The notes: a model not told the origin generated them from the letters alone. A DNA stretch of 64,000 nt from Diplolepis rosae (GCA_030998225.1 JAPYXD010000169.1:496001-560000); one strand, 5' to 3'. Shown: positions 33,206-45,725, counted from the first letter of the stretch. Translations and numbers: made by a program.

Positions 33206-34239
33206 TTCATTTTAAATCTGTCACTCAGTGGTATGGTACTATTCTGTGCTCTAGGTGTAGTATTTGCACTGAGTCGAGGTGGTCCGGGTGATTTGGCCCA
33301 TATTTTTACTGGTGGTTTGATAATTTGTCTGGCAGGCTGGCTGTCTTTTAACCATGTTTCAGTTTCGATGGCTAATGCTTGAGCCTCGTTTACTGTGTTC
33401 GGTTTTAACAGACGTACCGGCATTCCAATTTCTCTTTTTAAATTTAATAAGTAACGGTTAACGGCTTCTTCTTCTTCCAATTCTATTTTAAGTCTTCGTT
33501 TAGTGGGCTTTACGTGCTGGGATTGGACTATGTAATTTATTTCATTTGTTATTTGTCGAAACCTTGTCGTGAAGTTCTGAACCGTTTCTGTTAAGCCTTG
33601 CTTGCAGCTTTCTAATTTAGATTTTAATGAAATTAATGAGCTGGTTTGTCTCAAATTTTGTCTGAGTGCCGCGTATAAATCTTCATAGGAGTTTATTTGC
33701 ATATACCTAATGGCTTTTTCTGCCGCGTGTGTAATTTTCTTTGCTAAAATTAAATCTAGAAGAATTTCTGGTTCTTCGCATCTTATTCTAGCTCTCTTTG
33801 CTGTTTTTATAAAATCTTCTACTCCCATGTCGTCCTGACCGTTAATTGGCTTTATCGTTTCAATTGCTAACTTGGCTCCCATTTTCCGTTCTTCGTGTGG
33901 TGCTGTTGAGACAGTTGTTGGGAAAAATTGTGATTGACCGTAAATATTTTCCTGCCTTGGTCTAAATGTTTCTTTTCTTTGGAATGTTTTTTCTTCGACC
34001 GAAGAATGGTCGTCTGTCGCTTCTGGTCGTTGCTGGAATTCACTATCTGTTTCTACTGTCCCTGCTCCTCCTAATTTCTTTGATAATCTTGAAATTTCAT
34101 CTATCCTATTTTCGTTTTCTTTTTTCAGGGCGTTGAATGAGATAGTAAGAGTTTCCATTTGGTTGAGAACCCTTACTAGTAATTCGTCAGTGGTGTAAGA
34201 GGGGGACTGGGCCCTGACGGGAGATTGTGCTCGAGACAT
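32953..34239 (-). CDS. gag: Gypsy Gag, intact
   Basis: 428 codons from the minus-strand ATG at 34237-34239 (MSRAQSPVRAQSPS). A coiled N-terminal region (LNQMETLTISFNALKKENE), the capsid-like middle, and one CCHC knuckle CFKCGKIGHISSQC near residue 345, then an acidic C terminus. No lesion. Forms the particle and packages RNA. It is the only intact gene of this element. Confidence 0.88.
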   Translation of the reverse strand: MSRAQSPVRAQSPSYTTDELLVRVLNQMETLTISFNALKKENENRIDEISRLSKKLGGAGTVETDSEFQQRPEATDDHSSVEEKTFQRKETFRPRQENIYGQSQFFPTTVSTAPHEERKMGAKLAIETIKPINGQDDMGVEDFIKTAKRARIRCEEPEILLDLILAKKITHAAEKAIRYMQINSYEDLYAALRQNLRQTSSLISLKSKLESCKQGLTETVQNFTTRFRQITNEINYIVQSQHVKPTKRRLKIELEEEEAVNRYLLNLKREIGMPVRLLKPNTVNEAQALAIETETWLKDSQPARQIIKPPVKIWAKSPGPPRLSANTTPRAQNSTIPLSDRFKMNCFKCGKIGHISSQCQVKQGFPPGHGFKRPPPVRAIQEEETEAENMTEEEITEQLIFEESAEFLPYAEDYEQSMPEEKLEDTDY

Positions 34240-35060
34240 GAGAGTGGTTGTGATTGGGAAATTTAAAGAGGATTAGTCCGTATCGTCGGATGAGTCGGTT
34301 TGATAGAGCGTGCTATCTCGGTGTTTATCAAACGCCAGTGTACCTACTTATCTATTGTTTGTGACTCGGGTGTAGAATGTCGCGATAAAATTTTAAATGT
34401 TTATTTTTTAATACAACAAAATGCAGTATAAGTTGCTACAAACTGCTACTGATTTTGAGGTAGTGATACTTAATTTGTTAAGGGTGGCCAGTGCTTGTGA
34501 ACACACAGAGTATAGCCAACCCGATCTTGCCTCAACTTTACCTCACCTGTACCGTAGTACAGTCGCCGTGCAACGTACGTAAAGAGGATTTATACTCTAA
34601 GGCCCAAGATCGATTGAGAAATGTTTACAATACTTTCACTTTCTAGAAGTAATGCTTACTGTGCTACTCGTGGCCTGATGTGGGATCCATAGACCGCCTG
34701 CCTTCCTTGACGTGTCGAAGAGATGAGTCAGCGTACTGTTGAGAACCGGTTGCCTGGCTGGGCGTTGGCTGCTTACTTACGCAGATGCGTCTTCCGCCTG
34801 ATTGCGGGCCTCGTTCAATTTTAATGGAATCTTTCACTGATAATTTACGTGGTATAGTGGCTACTAAATTCACCAACTAATTTTTATTATCAGCTACTTA
34901 TTCCTGTTTTCGGGCTTATCGTAGTGAAGTCCGGAGTTCTTCTTATTTTTAAAACTTCGTAAAGTTTCTTTAGCTTCTTGGGTCCGTGGATTCCAAGTTT
35001 CGCACAGGTCCGCGTTCTATGTGGATTTTCGTAGAAATTAAAAACCGAGAACTTAAGCGG
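34240..35060 (-). other. Gypsy 5' untranslated leader
   Basis: About 820 bases between primer site and gag on the minus strand. Contains a short frame (34664-34876) with no motif. No other feature recognised; packaging and splice-donor signals would be expected here. Confidence 0.6.
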
Positions 35061-35078
35061 ATCCTGGCAGGATCGCCA
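35061..35078 (-). other. Primer-binding site, tRNA-Arg type
   Basis: Minus-strand TGGCGATCCTGCCAGGAT starts three bases inside the 5' LTR. It is complementary to a tRNA 3' end of the form ...CCTGGCAGGATCGCCA, which I recall as insect tRNA-Arg(UCG); that identity should be checked. Confidence 0.75.
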
Positions 35079-35081
35079 AAA

Positions 35082-35303
35082 TGTTATAGTGAAAACTAAA
35101 CTTTCTATTTTTGGATAGTAGTGACATCAAACTGATGTCACTTTGTATGCTTTATTCGTGAGAGATTTTAGAGAAGAACTGACGAGGCCTGCCTGAACCT
35201 CTACATATATAGACAGCTAAACCTAGGAGGGGGAGGTCATCAGCCTCTACATATATGGGTAACTAAACCTGGGGGAAGGAGGTCATCATCTGGCCTGGTA
35301 ACA
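35082..35303 (-). repeat. 5' LTR of the minus-strand Gypsy
   Basis: Partner of 28273-28494; 222 bp, one observed difference. Confidence 0.95.
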
Positions 35304-35310
35304 ACCCTTA

Positions 35311-37000
35311 AAAATTTTTTCACTAATCTATGACATTATAAAATTACGTTTTATATATTACAGCATGTTATTTATAAATTACGAATATGAAATACCCAAT
35401 TCAGGTATAAAAAATAATATTGATGTATTTAGTTATATACATAAAAAAAAATTATGTGTAACTTTATATTAATGCTAAGTTCAAACTATTTAAAAAAACT
35501 ATGTAATAATTTATAAAAAAAACGTATAATATACCGTTCGCTCGCGCGCATTTATTCTTCACCGCGCAAGTGCTTCGTGCTATGTATAAAGGATTTCTTG
35601 GGTGAATAAATAATAGATTTTTGAAACGTATATAAGTAGTATACAATCTTGACATCAGTTTATTTAAATTTAGCACAGAATAGGTAGTATTTTCAAGGAT
35701 CATATACTCCTTAAACAGATCACTCAAATATGGTCAAAAATTACTTCTACTCGTTATGTTATTTTTTCGATAGGCATTGACAATGTGAACTAAAATCCAG
35801 ATTAATTTTGCAAAAAGATTTTCTTCTTATTTTTATTGTTGATTAATGTAATGCCAATTTGAATATGATCGAACGTTCGAAGCGCGCTTTGACACGGAGC
35901 GTTCGACGCCTTGAACACGTTAGTTGCTAGCGATCGTCATTTGTTTTTTCCCACATCATTATTATTTTTGCTTTTGCACATCAGTCTTTTCACAGTCGAA
36001 ACTGAGCACAGACTTCTATAAAAATTAACGCGTTATTTTTGTAGTGGTGTTCTAGAATTTCGAGTGTTTTTTTGTCAAAGTGGTTTATGCTATATCTGTC
36101 ATTATTATAATTATCATTATTATTATTCATTCGATACAGCCACAGAACCCAAGCACGTTTTGTGCAAAATAGTATCGAATTCAGATATTGGTACTCTGTG
36201 CAGGATCGAACGTTAATTATTATGTATCACTTGGAGGCTTAATAATATAATGAGTTAATTTGTTAGTTCTCGATCAGCCGAAGAGTCAACACATTATTTG
36301 TAAAATATTCCAAACACTTACATTAACCAGAATTATATGTAAAATCAATCATTTAATTCAGTATGTTGTACTACATATCATTCTTCTTCTAGTTATTCAT
36401 CATTAAATGTTCCAACTAAGTATTTTGTTACGTTTATTTATTCACCCGAGAAATCCTTTTTACATAGCACGAAGCATTTGCGCGGTAAAGAATAAATGCG
36501 TGCGAGCGAACGGCACAGTTTTGGCACCTCGTGCGACCACGTTTTCGACCGAATTGGATAGTTCCAAAATGCGGGTGATTTTTTTTCTCAACGGAATATG
36601 AAATATAATTGAATGAAGTACATGTGGTTTTTTTCCAGTCGAAATCCGATGAAGAAGATATTTGTTTATCAATTTGTTATCAAGAATTATTAAAATTTCA
36701 CATAAAATTTCAAGTTTTCAAATTCGAAAAAATGATATTCAATCTATGTTAAATGGCGATTCCATTGCCACAAAAAACATAAAAATCAGATAATTAGATC
36801 AGCCAGAATTAATTTTACAAAAAAAAGTGACAAAAATCTTTAATTGTTAATATTATAAACAAAAAAATTTTTTGAACGAAATCACTTTAGATTTATGTCA
36901 GGAATGGTAAACACTATCGTAAAAAATTATTTTGAAGTAGATTTGAATTTTCATCCAATTCGGGTGATCCGTTTCAGAAATTCTGACCCTCCTTCACATA
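35311..37000. repeat. AT-rich DNA with a widely spaced 80-bp inverted repeat
   Basis: 35535-35612 and 36434-36513 are inverted copies (GCTCGCGCGCATTTATTCTT and its near complement), 820 bp apart. Their small frames are mirror images. The interior has a GC patch near 35870-35930 with CGAACGTTCG. No coding sequence is recognised, and no LTR of the large retroelement was found. Confidence 0.6.
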
Positions 37001-37190
37001 GCGGAATCGCATGATCCTACAAAGTCTGGATGACCCAGGACGTGGATTCTTCCAAATTGTCAAACCTTTACCACTTTTCGAGTCGAACATCTCTAATGCT
37101 AGAGGAACCATCGAAAAAATCAAGACGCTTGTATCTGACTTGCTTGAATCGATGAAAGACTGATTGTATGGATTATGACCAGATGTTTCA

Positions 37191-37847
37191 TCACATCCAT
37201 ACTTCGAAGTTAGTCATTGGAAAATTCGGTCCGCCAACTAAATGTAAAGGTATGATTCCAGGTATTTCCGTCAAGCGAGATACTGTATGATCCAGCAAGG
37301 CTTGAGTGTTGATACTCACACTCTCTTCCGTTATAATGAAATCAGATTCTGGAGGGTAGCATCTTTTTTTGGCATCTGATAGACTCCTGTAGTGTGGGTA
37401 AATATCAGCATTTTTAGCTTTCGCTTGGATGTGGATAATTTCATACTGGTATACACTTAATTTTGCGTCTTCAATTAGTGCTAATGCCTCATCATCAGTG
37501 TAGCGTGTAATTCCTCCTATTTCTGAACCTGATAACGTGAGGTAATTCATTGTGTTCATCATCGTCTTTTGGCTAAAGTTTCATGATGTCATTAGCAATT
37601 TTAGTTTTACCAGAACATCGCAAAATATTCAGGAATGCACACTGTATTTCCGACTCAGGATAACATTCCCGAATTTGAAGCAGTTTACGTCTTTTGGTTG
37701 ATTGTGAGCTATTCTCGAAATCATCTGAAAGTCTCCTCCAGAGAGCAACTCCAGAGAATTATACAGAGAAATCTGAAAGTAGCCATTCCGCATTCCGGTC
37801 CCTGAATGTTGTTGCATTATAGAAAGCATTTTTCCACTTTTGTTCAA
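37191..37847 (-). pseudogene. Element-associated protein of unknown function, broken
   Basis: Minus-strand frames 37847-37629 and 37562-37191. The second contains DDEALALIEDAKLSVYQYE, AKNADIYPHYRSLSDAKKRC and INTQALLDHTVSRL, which recall a repeated uncharacterised protein of insects and cnidarians likely encoded by transposons. I cannot name the family. A frame break near 37600 and the loss of start and end mark it as a fragment. Confidence 0.5.
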
Positions 37848-38319
37848 ATGTGGACATGAAATAAGTTAACTTGTCTTCGACTGCTTTTAGATATTCGTCT
37901 CCGATGCCATAATGAGTTTTGATATGGCTTACGAGTGCTCCTCTATTTTTAACACCGTCTGTGATCAGAAAATCACAAAGAACTTACTTCGGAACTTTTA
38001 ATTCATTCATTGTTAGAACAATGAATCTTATCGAAGATAAGGATATAGATAGCAATTTATAAAAGGATAACTTGAAACTTACAACTAATAGGACTCTATA
38101 ATATGTATAACTTAAATCTGAAGAAGGATAATAGAATAAAAAGACAGGAATAACACGGAAGCAATTTATTCGCGAATCTGTACTTTGTGAGGAATAATCC
38201 TTACTTATTGGATTCGAGAATTGTGGAAAAAAAAAGTTGGGAAAACACAAGAATGAAATGGGTACGTGCCCAAACTTTTCAATGACCCTCTAAAGAAAGG
38301 AGCGTATCAATTGTACGTT

Positions 38320-38660
38320 GAGTGACGAAAAACATGTAAGAACCGGAACAAGTGGAAAACGAAACAAATTAAATCAAACAACCCAAGCACATAGAACGAA
38401 TATGAATAAGTTTATCCAATTTTTGTGCTTACGGAAAATGCAAGTTTATCTATTTTGTGATGTACCTTCAGGGACAAAAAACACGTGAGAACCCAAACAA
38501 CTGAAACTGCAATGATTGAACAAAAAACGAAAAACGTCCAGGCGAATCAATTGAATGAGTATACTCATTTCTCTCTGGTCGTGCAAGAAATGAAAGCGCA
38601 TCAATTCGGAGTTTGACTATCGGTGACTAAAAACATGTGAGATCCGGAACAAATGAAAAA
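38320..38660. repeat. Degenerate tandem repeat, about 150-bp period
   Basis: The motif GAC-AAAAACAYGTRAGA-CC occurs at about 38323, 38469 and 38622. Copies are diverged. No gene. Confidence 0.5.
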
Positions 38661-41580
38661 CGGCACAACTGAAAATTAAAACAACTGATAATCGAAACAC
38701 TCAAGGGTAACAAAACTGTATCTCAAATGAACATTTGAGCGGAGAATGAATTTTCCCAATCTGGAAACAGCTATTGGATGCATTTGTTGACTAGAATTGT
38801 TGATAACAATGGAAGATATTGTTTAATGTCAGTCCTTTCATTATACTTTTATGTTTGGTATATAATAGACGATTTCACGAAGAAAAATGAATTTTTTCTA
38901 CCAAAGAGTGACCGATTAATACATTTGTTTATCACTATTGTTAATAACAAATGTAAATATCCTTTATTGTGCTTTCCATTAATCGAAGCATCATTTTCGC
39001 AGAGGAAATTGATGATCAGGCAGAAAAAAGGGAATTTTATATATCCAGCGGCGACTGTTCATTGAATTTGTTCATGAAATTTGTTTATAACAATTGAACA
39101 GATTGCACGAACTTCACCTAAAATATCGGAAGTTTCTCTGTGATTGTAAATCTATCAATTCCATACATTTTTTATGTATTATCGACGAATATCATGGAGC
39201 AGGTAACACAAATATGGAAGATTTTTTTGCAATTTGCAACTTAAATAACAAAATAACCGCGTCTTTTCTGCAAAACCGGCCTTGACAGACTTCTTCAAAA
39301 TTTAATTAGCTTTAATTAAAAAAAAAAAGTTAAATCGTAGGAAAATTGTACGCTCTGAATTATTTTGAACCCCGATTTTCTCATTCTACACACTGTGCGG
39401 CACTTGATATCATTTATTAAAGTCGTCGAACTTAAATCCGAGTCCGGTTCCGTGATGATAGATTAAGGGTTAGGTTGTAAGTAACAATAGTTTTTGGCTG
39501 TTCAAACAATGCACGGGTCTAAAATTTTTAGTTCTCCTTATAAAATACACAAGCCGTAACAAGATGAGAAAGTTTAAAGAGTAGTTTCTGAACTTTTATT
39601 CCGAAAAATCAACTCTTCTGATGGACATCCTTTTCAAGCTTGTAGACCGCGCGCCATGTTGCTCAACAAGATGTAAAAATTTATTTTCATTCAATGTGTC
39701 GTCATTTGTCAAAAGTAACGTGGATTTATTTTTATAGCAAACATGTTTTGAAGGTGTGTGTATACAAAAAACATTATCAAAAGTATGTATCTGTTACCAG
39801 TAAATAAAAATTTCAAGAATTCGAAACTACTCGAATCGTCATAACACAAGAAACGCAGCCAAATTTGGACGAAAATAACCACACCTCAGTAAAACTATTA
39901 GAAAAAAAAGCCTGAAGGAACATTGCCTTCTTTTTTCATTCCTCCTTTTTTGTTTGTTTTCTCAGAGTTTTTTTCCAATAGTACTTTTGTTTGGACGTTG
40001 GGAGGAATCCGGGTTGGTGGTAATACGGGTTCGAGTTCAGGTTTTAAATTGTTACCTGTAAAATATTTCATTGAAAGGTTATTCCCATGTAAAAATATGC
40101 TTTAAAATAATAAAGTTTTTTGATTAACCTTTTCCTGCGGTAACACAACATTTATTTGCATTGAGTGAAGTTAGTTGCAAGAAGTAAAATAATTGATATT
40201 CCCATTATTTTTTATGAAGAAAATATTTTAAATAACCTTGAAATAATATTTTATTTCTATTACAATGATTTAGAATGTGAAAATCAATTCTAAACTTTTA
40301 TCTGGTGTGCAAATAAGTTTCCGCCGTTTGACAAAAGTTGGCGTCTCCAGTAAGTTTTGGTTGAAATTGGCTGATGTAAAACGTCACTGTCGTAAGGTTA
40401 GACATCTAATAACAACATAACCTTGAAATATTAGTGAATTTTTGTCACTATAATATATTAGTATTTTCACGTGATTGTTCGTAATTATTGTTACGTAATT
40501 GCGAGCAAGTCTGATGTCCAGATGGGAAAAAATCATTAACTGTTACGGTGCGAGACCAGAACGGGAATCGCAGTAACTATTACTGCAGTCGATCTGCAAA
40601 TGTCACCACAAGCGCAATTTTCTGTTTAAATATCTTTTTAATGTCGGTTTTCAGTATATAACAAACGCGGCATTAATTCATTTAGATGCTAAAAGAGAGA
40701 AAGACAGGAGTTATTCTAACTTGCTTCGAAAGTGAAAAAGATAATATTAAAATATAAGAATAAGATCACTACAGACGTAAAACTCAAATTATTATTGAGA
40801 GAAATAGTACGGAATCAGTTAGAACATAAAAGGACGGATAAAACTCATCGAATAAAAATAATGGTTGACGAAATAATTGCTATTGTGAAGTGACTCTTAT
40901 TGGTGTAGACTCTTGCAGTGGCAATGGTGGAGAGTGGGTGTTTGCGCAGTATGTTCTCTTGTGTGAGTTACTTTATGTACGTGATATATTGCTCACGTAC
41001 AACCTCTTGTCACTTCAGCTGTAATTAGGATATGCTAAGGAACTTATCTTTAAGCATTTGAATTAACTGTGGTATTTATGATATTGATAATACTTGTTCA
41101 TTTCCAGCTGATTCTAGCGACATTTTAAACTTTAAGATTTTCTACAAGTTGTCCTTCACCAAACTTTTAATTATAACCTACAGCGCTAACCTCAGCAATC
41201 CATATCAAACTTTACACTGGACTATCTATTGTGTGCCTGCAAATCATACTCCACTTGGTCTTCTGAGACGTTTTTAGAACATCTTTCAGCCTTTCCATAT
41301 AATTTTTCATGCACGCGTGATAAGGTGAAGCCTATTGTTGTAATTCTTTGACCTTCAAACACCGGCTTCGATATTTAAGGTAGGATACTGCTTAATTGAC
41401 CTCTGCTTGCTCCCTATACAATTTTGCCTTTCCTTTCTGGTATATATTTGATTTTCCTCCTAGCCTATCATTTCGTATTTGGAATGTCCGGTTTATCAGT
41501 ATAAGTTCGAGATTATGAAGGCTTGCTACTAGAACAACTGCGGATTCAGCAAGGCTGAGGATAATCTTCAGGAATGTGGT
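38661..41580. other. AT-rich DNA, no gene recognised
   Basis: Short frames only (38778-39065, 39094-39285, 39923-40105), without motifs. Near 40311 GGTGTGCAAATAAGTTTCCG resembles the tip of a mariner element, but no partner end or transposase was found. Confidence 0.5.
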
Positions 41581-42037
41581 ATTTTGAGAGCTGGACATCG
41601 AGTTAGGGCGGACTTTGATCGCCTCTCATTGGAGGAACCCCCTTCGATCCGTCTCTACCTTTGCTTCGGCACCGTCAGCAGCGGGGTCGTCTTTATAACT
41701 GTCACGTCCTTGTTGGATCTTGACCGTTCTGCAATGATGGGCTCAAGCATATCGGAAGAGGGTCAGGCCTACTCTTCGGGATCGAACAGTCTCCCTCCCC
41801 ATCACTCTAGCTCTGGTCCATGAAGGTCATTTTAGCGCTTTGGGCTCTTGCTCACCCCTAGCTATTAATTTTTTCTTCTTACTTCGTTATCGATTTTTGT
41901 CAATTGCTCGTACATGTCTTTTTTCCTTTATTATTAGTTTCTCTACTTCTCTGAATTAGTAATACTTTGAATGTCGCGGGCCCTGGGCTGTCGAGGCTGG
42001 ATATTGCGGCCATTCTAATCCTGCTTCCTTCGGCACT

Positions 42038-42670
42038 ATGTCTATTTTTTCAGTTTGTTACTCTCAAAACATTAGAATTGACTTTAATGCATGGTTTGAT
42101 CTTTTCAGACGGACACCTCATGGTGATGGATTCATGCTCTGTGGGGACTTTAATGCGTACTCGCCTCTCTGGGGCCACAAAAGTTCTGATCTCCAAGGCC
42201 GTGAGCTGTATTCTGCCGTTATAGATTGTGATATGGTGCCTTTCAATAACATTTTTCCTTGTTTTCTGTGCAGTCCGGTCTAGAGCGGCGGTTGGGGTAT
42301 CCACATTCTGTGTCGCTGATCAACTAGATAGAGATATAGTAGAGACACCCATTTGTTCTCACATAACCCCAGTAGTGATCTCGAAGATGTCTAATCTGAC
42401 CCCATGAACAGGTCCTTTACAACGGGGTGTTCATAGAGTCCTCGTTTCCTCATTCCTGAAGGGACATGCTGGTTTCTTTGTTCCGAAGCCCAGCTCTTCC
42501 AGTTTTCGCCCTATTTCTCTTATATCAACGCTCTGTAAGGCCTTCGAAAACCTCATCCAAATACACCTTGAATGTGTTGCAGAACACAACCGGTGAATAT
42601 CTGGCTATCAATCCTCCAGGGCTTCGATTGACAATGTCCTTGGATGGGAAAGGAGCATTTAATACCTAAT
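42038..42670 (+). pseudogene. LINE fragment (I/Jockey-like endonuclease and RT start)
   Basis: The frame 42038-42283 reads MLCGDFNAYSPLWG, the GDFNA-H/Y-PLWG motif of the apurinic-type endonuclease of non-LTR elements. After a break, the frame from 42483 gives FRPISLISTLCKAFENLI, the start of RT in I/Jockey-like LINEs, then a TGA and a degraded continuation to about 42660. The rest of RT is absent; a repeat begins at 42687. Upstream frames (41584-41823) may be part of the same element but show no motif. Confidence 0.75.
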
Positions 42671-42686
42671 TTAATTCCTATTAAAG

Positions 42687-43449
42687 TCAGAGTTGCAACT
42701 GCTTCCAAGGTTCCCAAATGGCCCCTCGCACCTACCTCTTGTAGGAGCTGAGACCGAAGTGACTTTTGGTAATTTTTCACCGCGCTCGCGACCTTGGTTT
42801 TTCTTTGATTCGCGGTTTTTAATTCCCCACTTTTCATAAATTTTCTAGAAGGGGACTCACATGACTGTCCTGACATGAGATCATCAAAAATGGGGAACCA
42901 ATGGGAGTGGCAGAATAAAAATTCGTAAAAATAATTATCTTTTTATGCATTAATGCTTCTTTTACCATTTTACCCGGTCGAAATGGTTCGCGCTTCCTCA
43001 TGCGTTACAACGAACCTTTTCCCATATTTTTATCATTTCTGCTTTGCCAGAAAAATGCCCTTTTGCATTTTCTTGCAATCAGAGATAAGAGGGAAAGAGA
43101 ACACACGAGTGTTAGAATGGGAAAAACAATTCACCTGTCGCCGTCACGTAATCGGCCTTGACCCGTAGTCTAATGGCCAGACACGAGTGTCAATATTTTC
43201 ATGGGTTTAAATCCCCTCACAGGTTACGCAATTTTCCTAACGGCACTTGATCAAGAAAACGTGCCAAAATTAAATAAAAGTTTCGGAAACAATCTATTTT
43301 ACTTTGCATATTGCATCTTCCGCCTTATTATGACGGCTTAATAAGGTCTATCTTTTTATTATTTTCAGAGATCAGGTGTCATTTAGTTCTAATTTATAAA
43401 TAATATGACATGCATGATTATAAATCGGTATACAGCTGAACCGTCTTAA
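42687..43449 (+). repeat. 763-bp dispersed repeat, copy 1, with Pol III box-like motifs
   Basis: Nearly identical to 51692-52453, 9 kb away in the same orientation. Contains TAGTCTAATGG (43166-43176) and GGTTTAAATCC (43204-43214), 27 bases apart, which fit A- and B-box consensus and a tRNA-like ancestry. A poly-C tract (43451-43467) follows. Matching short ORFs in both copies have no domain. Could be a SINE-containing unit or part of a larger element. Confidence 0.7.
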
Positions 43450-43467
43450 CGCCCCCCCCCCCCCCCC

Positions 43468-44659
43468 AAACGAAGTTATCCCTTATTCATAAGGATCAGT
43501 TCGTTTTTTCAAACTGTATTATAAAATGCATTGTAATATTTTTTTGTTCTGTTTTGTTATTATGGACTTGTGATTAAATTTCAAATTTTCGACTTAAAAT
43601 CAGGAATTTAAAATTATTATTTTCCCATATTCCAACCACCATTATACTATGAATAATATTTTTCTTGTGTTTTGTGGATATTTTAATTTTTATTTCAAGT
43701 TAAAATAATTAAATCAATTGTTGACGTATAGATTTTCCACTATTTATCCATACTGTCTCCATAACCAATAATGTTTACCTATATTTGGTATTATATATTC
43801 ATATGTTCTAGTATATATTCTAATGTATTCTTATTTTAAAATAGGCCAATTTATATTGCCAATACCCCCTAAAGCGGAGTAATTCTTTTCTTATAAAGAA
43901 TTACTACGTTTCTTTCTAAAAAAAAACAACTGATGATTATTTTTTTTTTAAAAAGAGAACAGAGTCAACCAACCAACCTCTCACTCTTTCAATCTCTGTC
44001 TTTTTATTTTTTTCTTAGTATTTGTTGTTGATTCAAAATAAACATCCCTCTACCATGCTCGAATTTCACGTTCAGCTTATTATTAAGTGCGGGTTTAGCT
44101 CATGAGTTCAGCACAATTGAGAAAATAGAATTTGTTTATGAATATTTCAAATTTATTTGCCCTGTTGGTATTTCAATTTCATGTTTCAGACTTTTACACT
44201 AATTTTAGTTTTAATTAATCAAGAAATTAGGCACTTTCAAATATTTATAAGATTCAAAATAATGTGACTTGATCCCTTTATTCAATTCTTAGCTTCTCAA
44301 TACATATCAAATATTATTTTTGACATTGTTCACTGCAGAAACAGAGAAAAAATGAAAAAAAATGTAGTTTAAACCCGACTAAAATATAATAACCTTAATA
44401 TATATATATATATATATTTTTTGTAATTTTCGTGATTTTTTGTTTGTTTTACACTGAGTTTCAAAATTGTTTTTCTCTATAGGCTGAGGCGCATGATTTG
44501 CAAAAGAAAACTCGAATTTTTGGCTTATATTTTAGTCCTAATTTTAACTACTCTAAGTTTTATTTAATTTCTAATTATCTAAGGCCTACATATGTTATTA
44601 TTTACAATGCTAGGCTATTTCTTAGTTGTATTTACAAAAAGTAAATGACAAAGTCATTA
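43468..44659. other. AT-rich DNA with TA microsatellite, no gene
   Basis: Nothing coding seen. TA repeat near 44397-44418. The 3' LTR of the minus-strand Gypsy next door should be about here but I could not identify it. Confidence 0.5.
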
Positions 44660-45725
44660 TCACCCGACATTTTTTATTTCGAATTCTACTTTTCTATCTA
44701 AGTCGTCTTCTCTCTTGTTATAAACTTTCAGATCTTGAGAGTGGAACATTCCCCTTTCCTCCTTTGATTCTGGGTTCCATGAGATATAGGTTCCAGGTTT
44801 AACCTGTTTTTCTATCTCATAAGGACCTTCATAAATTTGAAGGAACTTTTTGAGAATTTTTCTTTTTGGGTCCGATTCATTAATGGCTTTTACAAGTACA
44901 TAATCTCTTTCTTTTAAAGCCGTTAGACGGTGAGGTAATTTATTTTTGAGTTGCTTGGGGGGAAATTTAACCAATTTTCCCAAGCTCGCTCGGGTTTTTT
45001 ATTGAGATGTAGCTCCATCGGAGTAAACTCAGTAGTTTCGTGGTATGTCTCGTTTATGCAGCTCTCTATAATCTTAATCCAACTCCACCACGATCCATGA
45101 TTCTCTCCAATGAGAGATCTGAAAAACCTTGATAACTCCCTATGGATTCTCTCCACTATGTTGCTTTGTGGATGTCTTATAGAGGAGAAAACGGGCTGTA
45201 TTTCCTTTCCTTCTAAGAATTCTGACCAAATAGGTGACCTGAATTGTGTCCCATGGTCCATTATTATTTTTAAAGGTTTTCCATACTTTGGAAAATGGTC
45301 CTTGGACAATTTGCTGATAACGGCCTTAGTATTTGCTCGTCTCACTGGATATAAAACCACGTATTTTGAAAACGCATCAATTGTGGACAAAATATATTTG
45401 AAACCACCTTTCGATGCTGGCAATGGCCCATAGAAATCAATTGACAAGATTTCATTTGGCCTCTCAGGCTGATAATTTGACAAGAATCACAGTTGGCCAA
45501 ACGTCGTCTGACTATTTTGGCCGTTTTTGGATAATAAAAGAAGTCATTTAACATTTTCATGACTTTTAAAGGGCCGATGTGAGCATACATTTCATGACAT
45601 TTATCAATTAAGTCATGAATGATGCCTTTTGTTAAAAATAACCGTTTATTTCCTCCATTTATGAAATACAGTAAACCATCATGAATTTCATACTTTGTAT
45701 TTTTCTTCTCTTCAACTTCTGCCAC
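44660..45725 (-). pseudogene. pol: Gypsy integrase (third element), two frameshifts
   Basis: Three overlapping minus-strand frames: 45725-45342 with the zinc domain (HEMYAHIGPLKVM, CDSCQ); 45483-44923 with the core (SIDFYGPLP, IMDHGTQFRS, HPQSNIVERIHRE); 44983-44660 with the C-terminal domain (YEGPYEIEKQVKPGTY). Catalytic residues are present but the frames are shifted twice. Confidence 0.85.

Larger units (their letters stand above)
28273..35303 (-). mobile_element. Complete errantivirus-like Gypsy element, minus strand
   Basis: Two 222-bp LTRs (28273-28494 and 35082-35303) bound a 6.6-kb interior with gag, pol and env on the minus strand. The 4-bp target duplication ACCC is at 28269-28272 and 35304-35307. 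PPT and primer site are both in place. The LTRs differ at one position that I could find, so the insertion is recent, yet pol and env carry stop codons and frameshifts. Confidence 0.95.

Noticed and set aside
40311..40420. Mariner-like terminal sequence
   Set aside because: Only one end-like motif, no partner end, TA pair or transposase.
42553..43168. Short ORFs repeated in both copies of the 763-bp repeat (also 51666-52173)
   Set aside because: Conserved only because the repeat is; frames on both strands, no domain, early differences at the ends.
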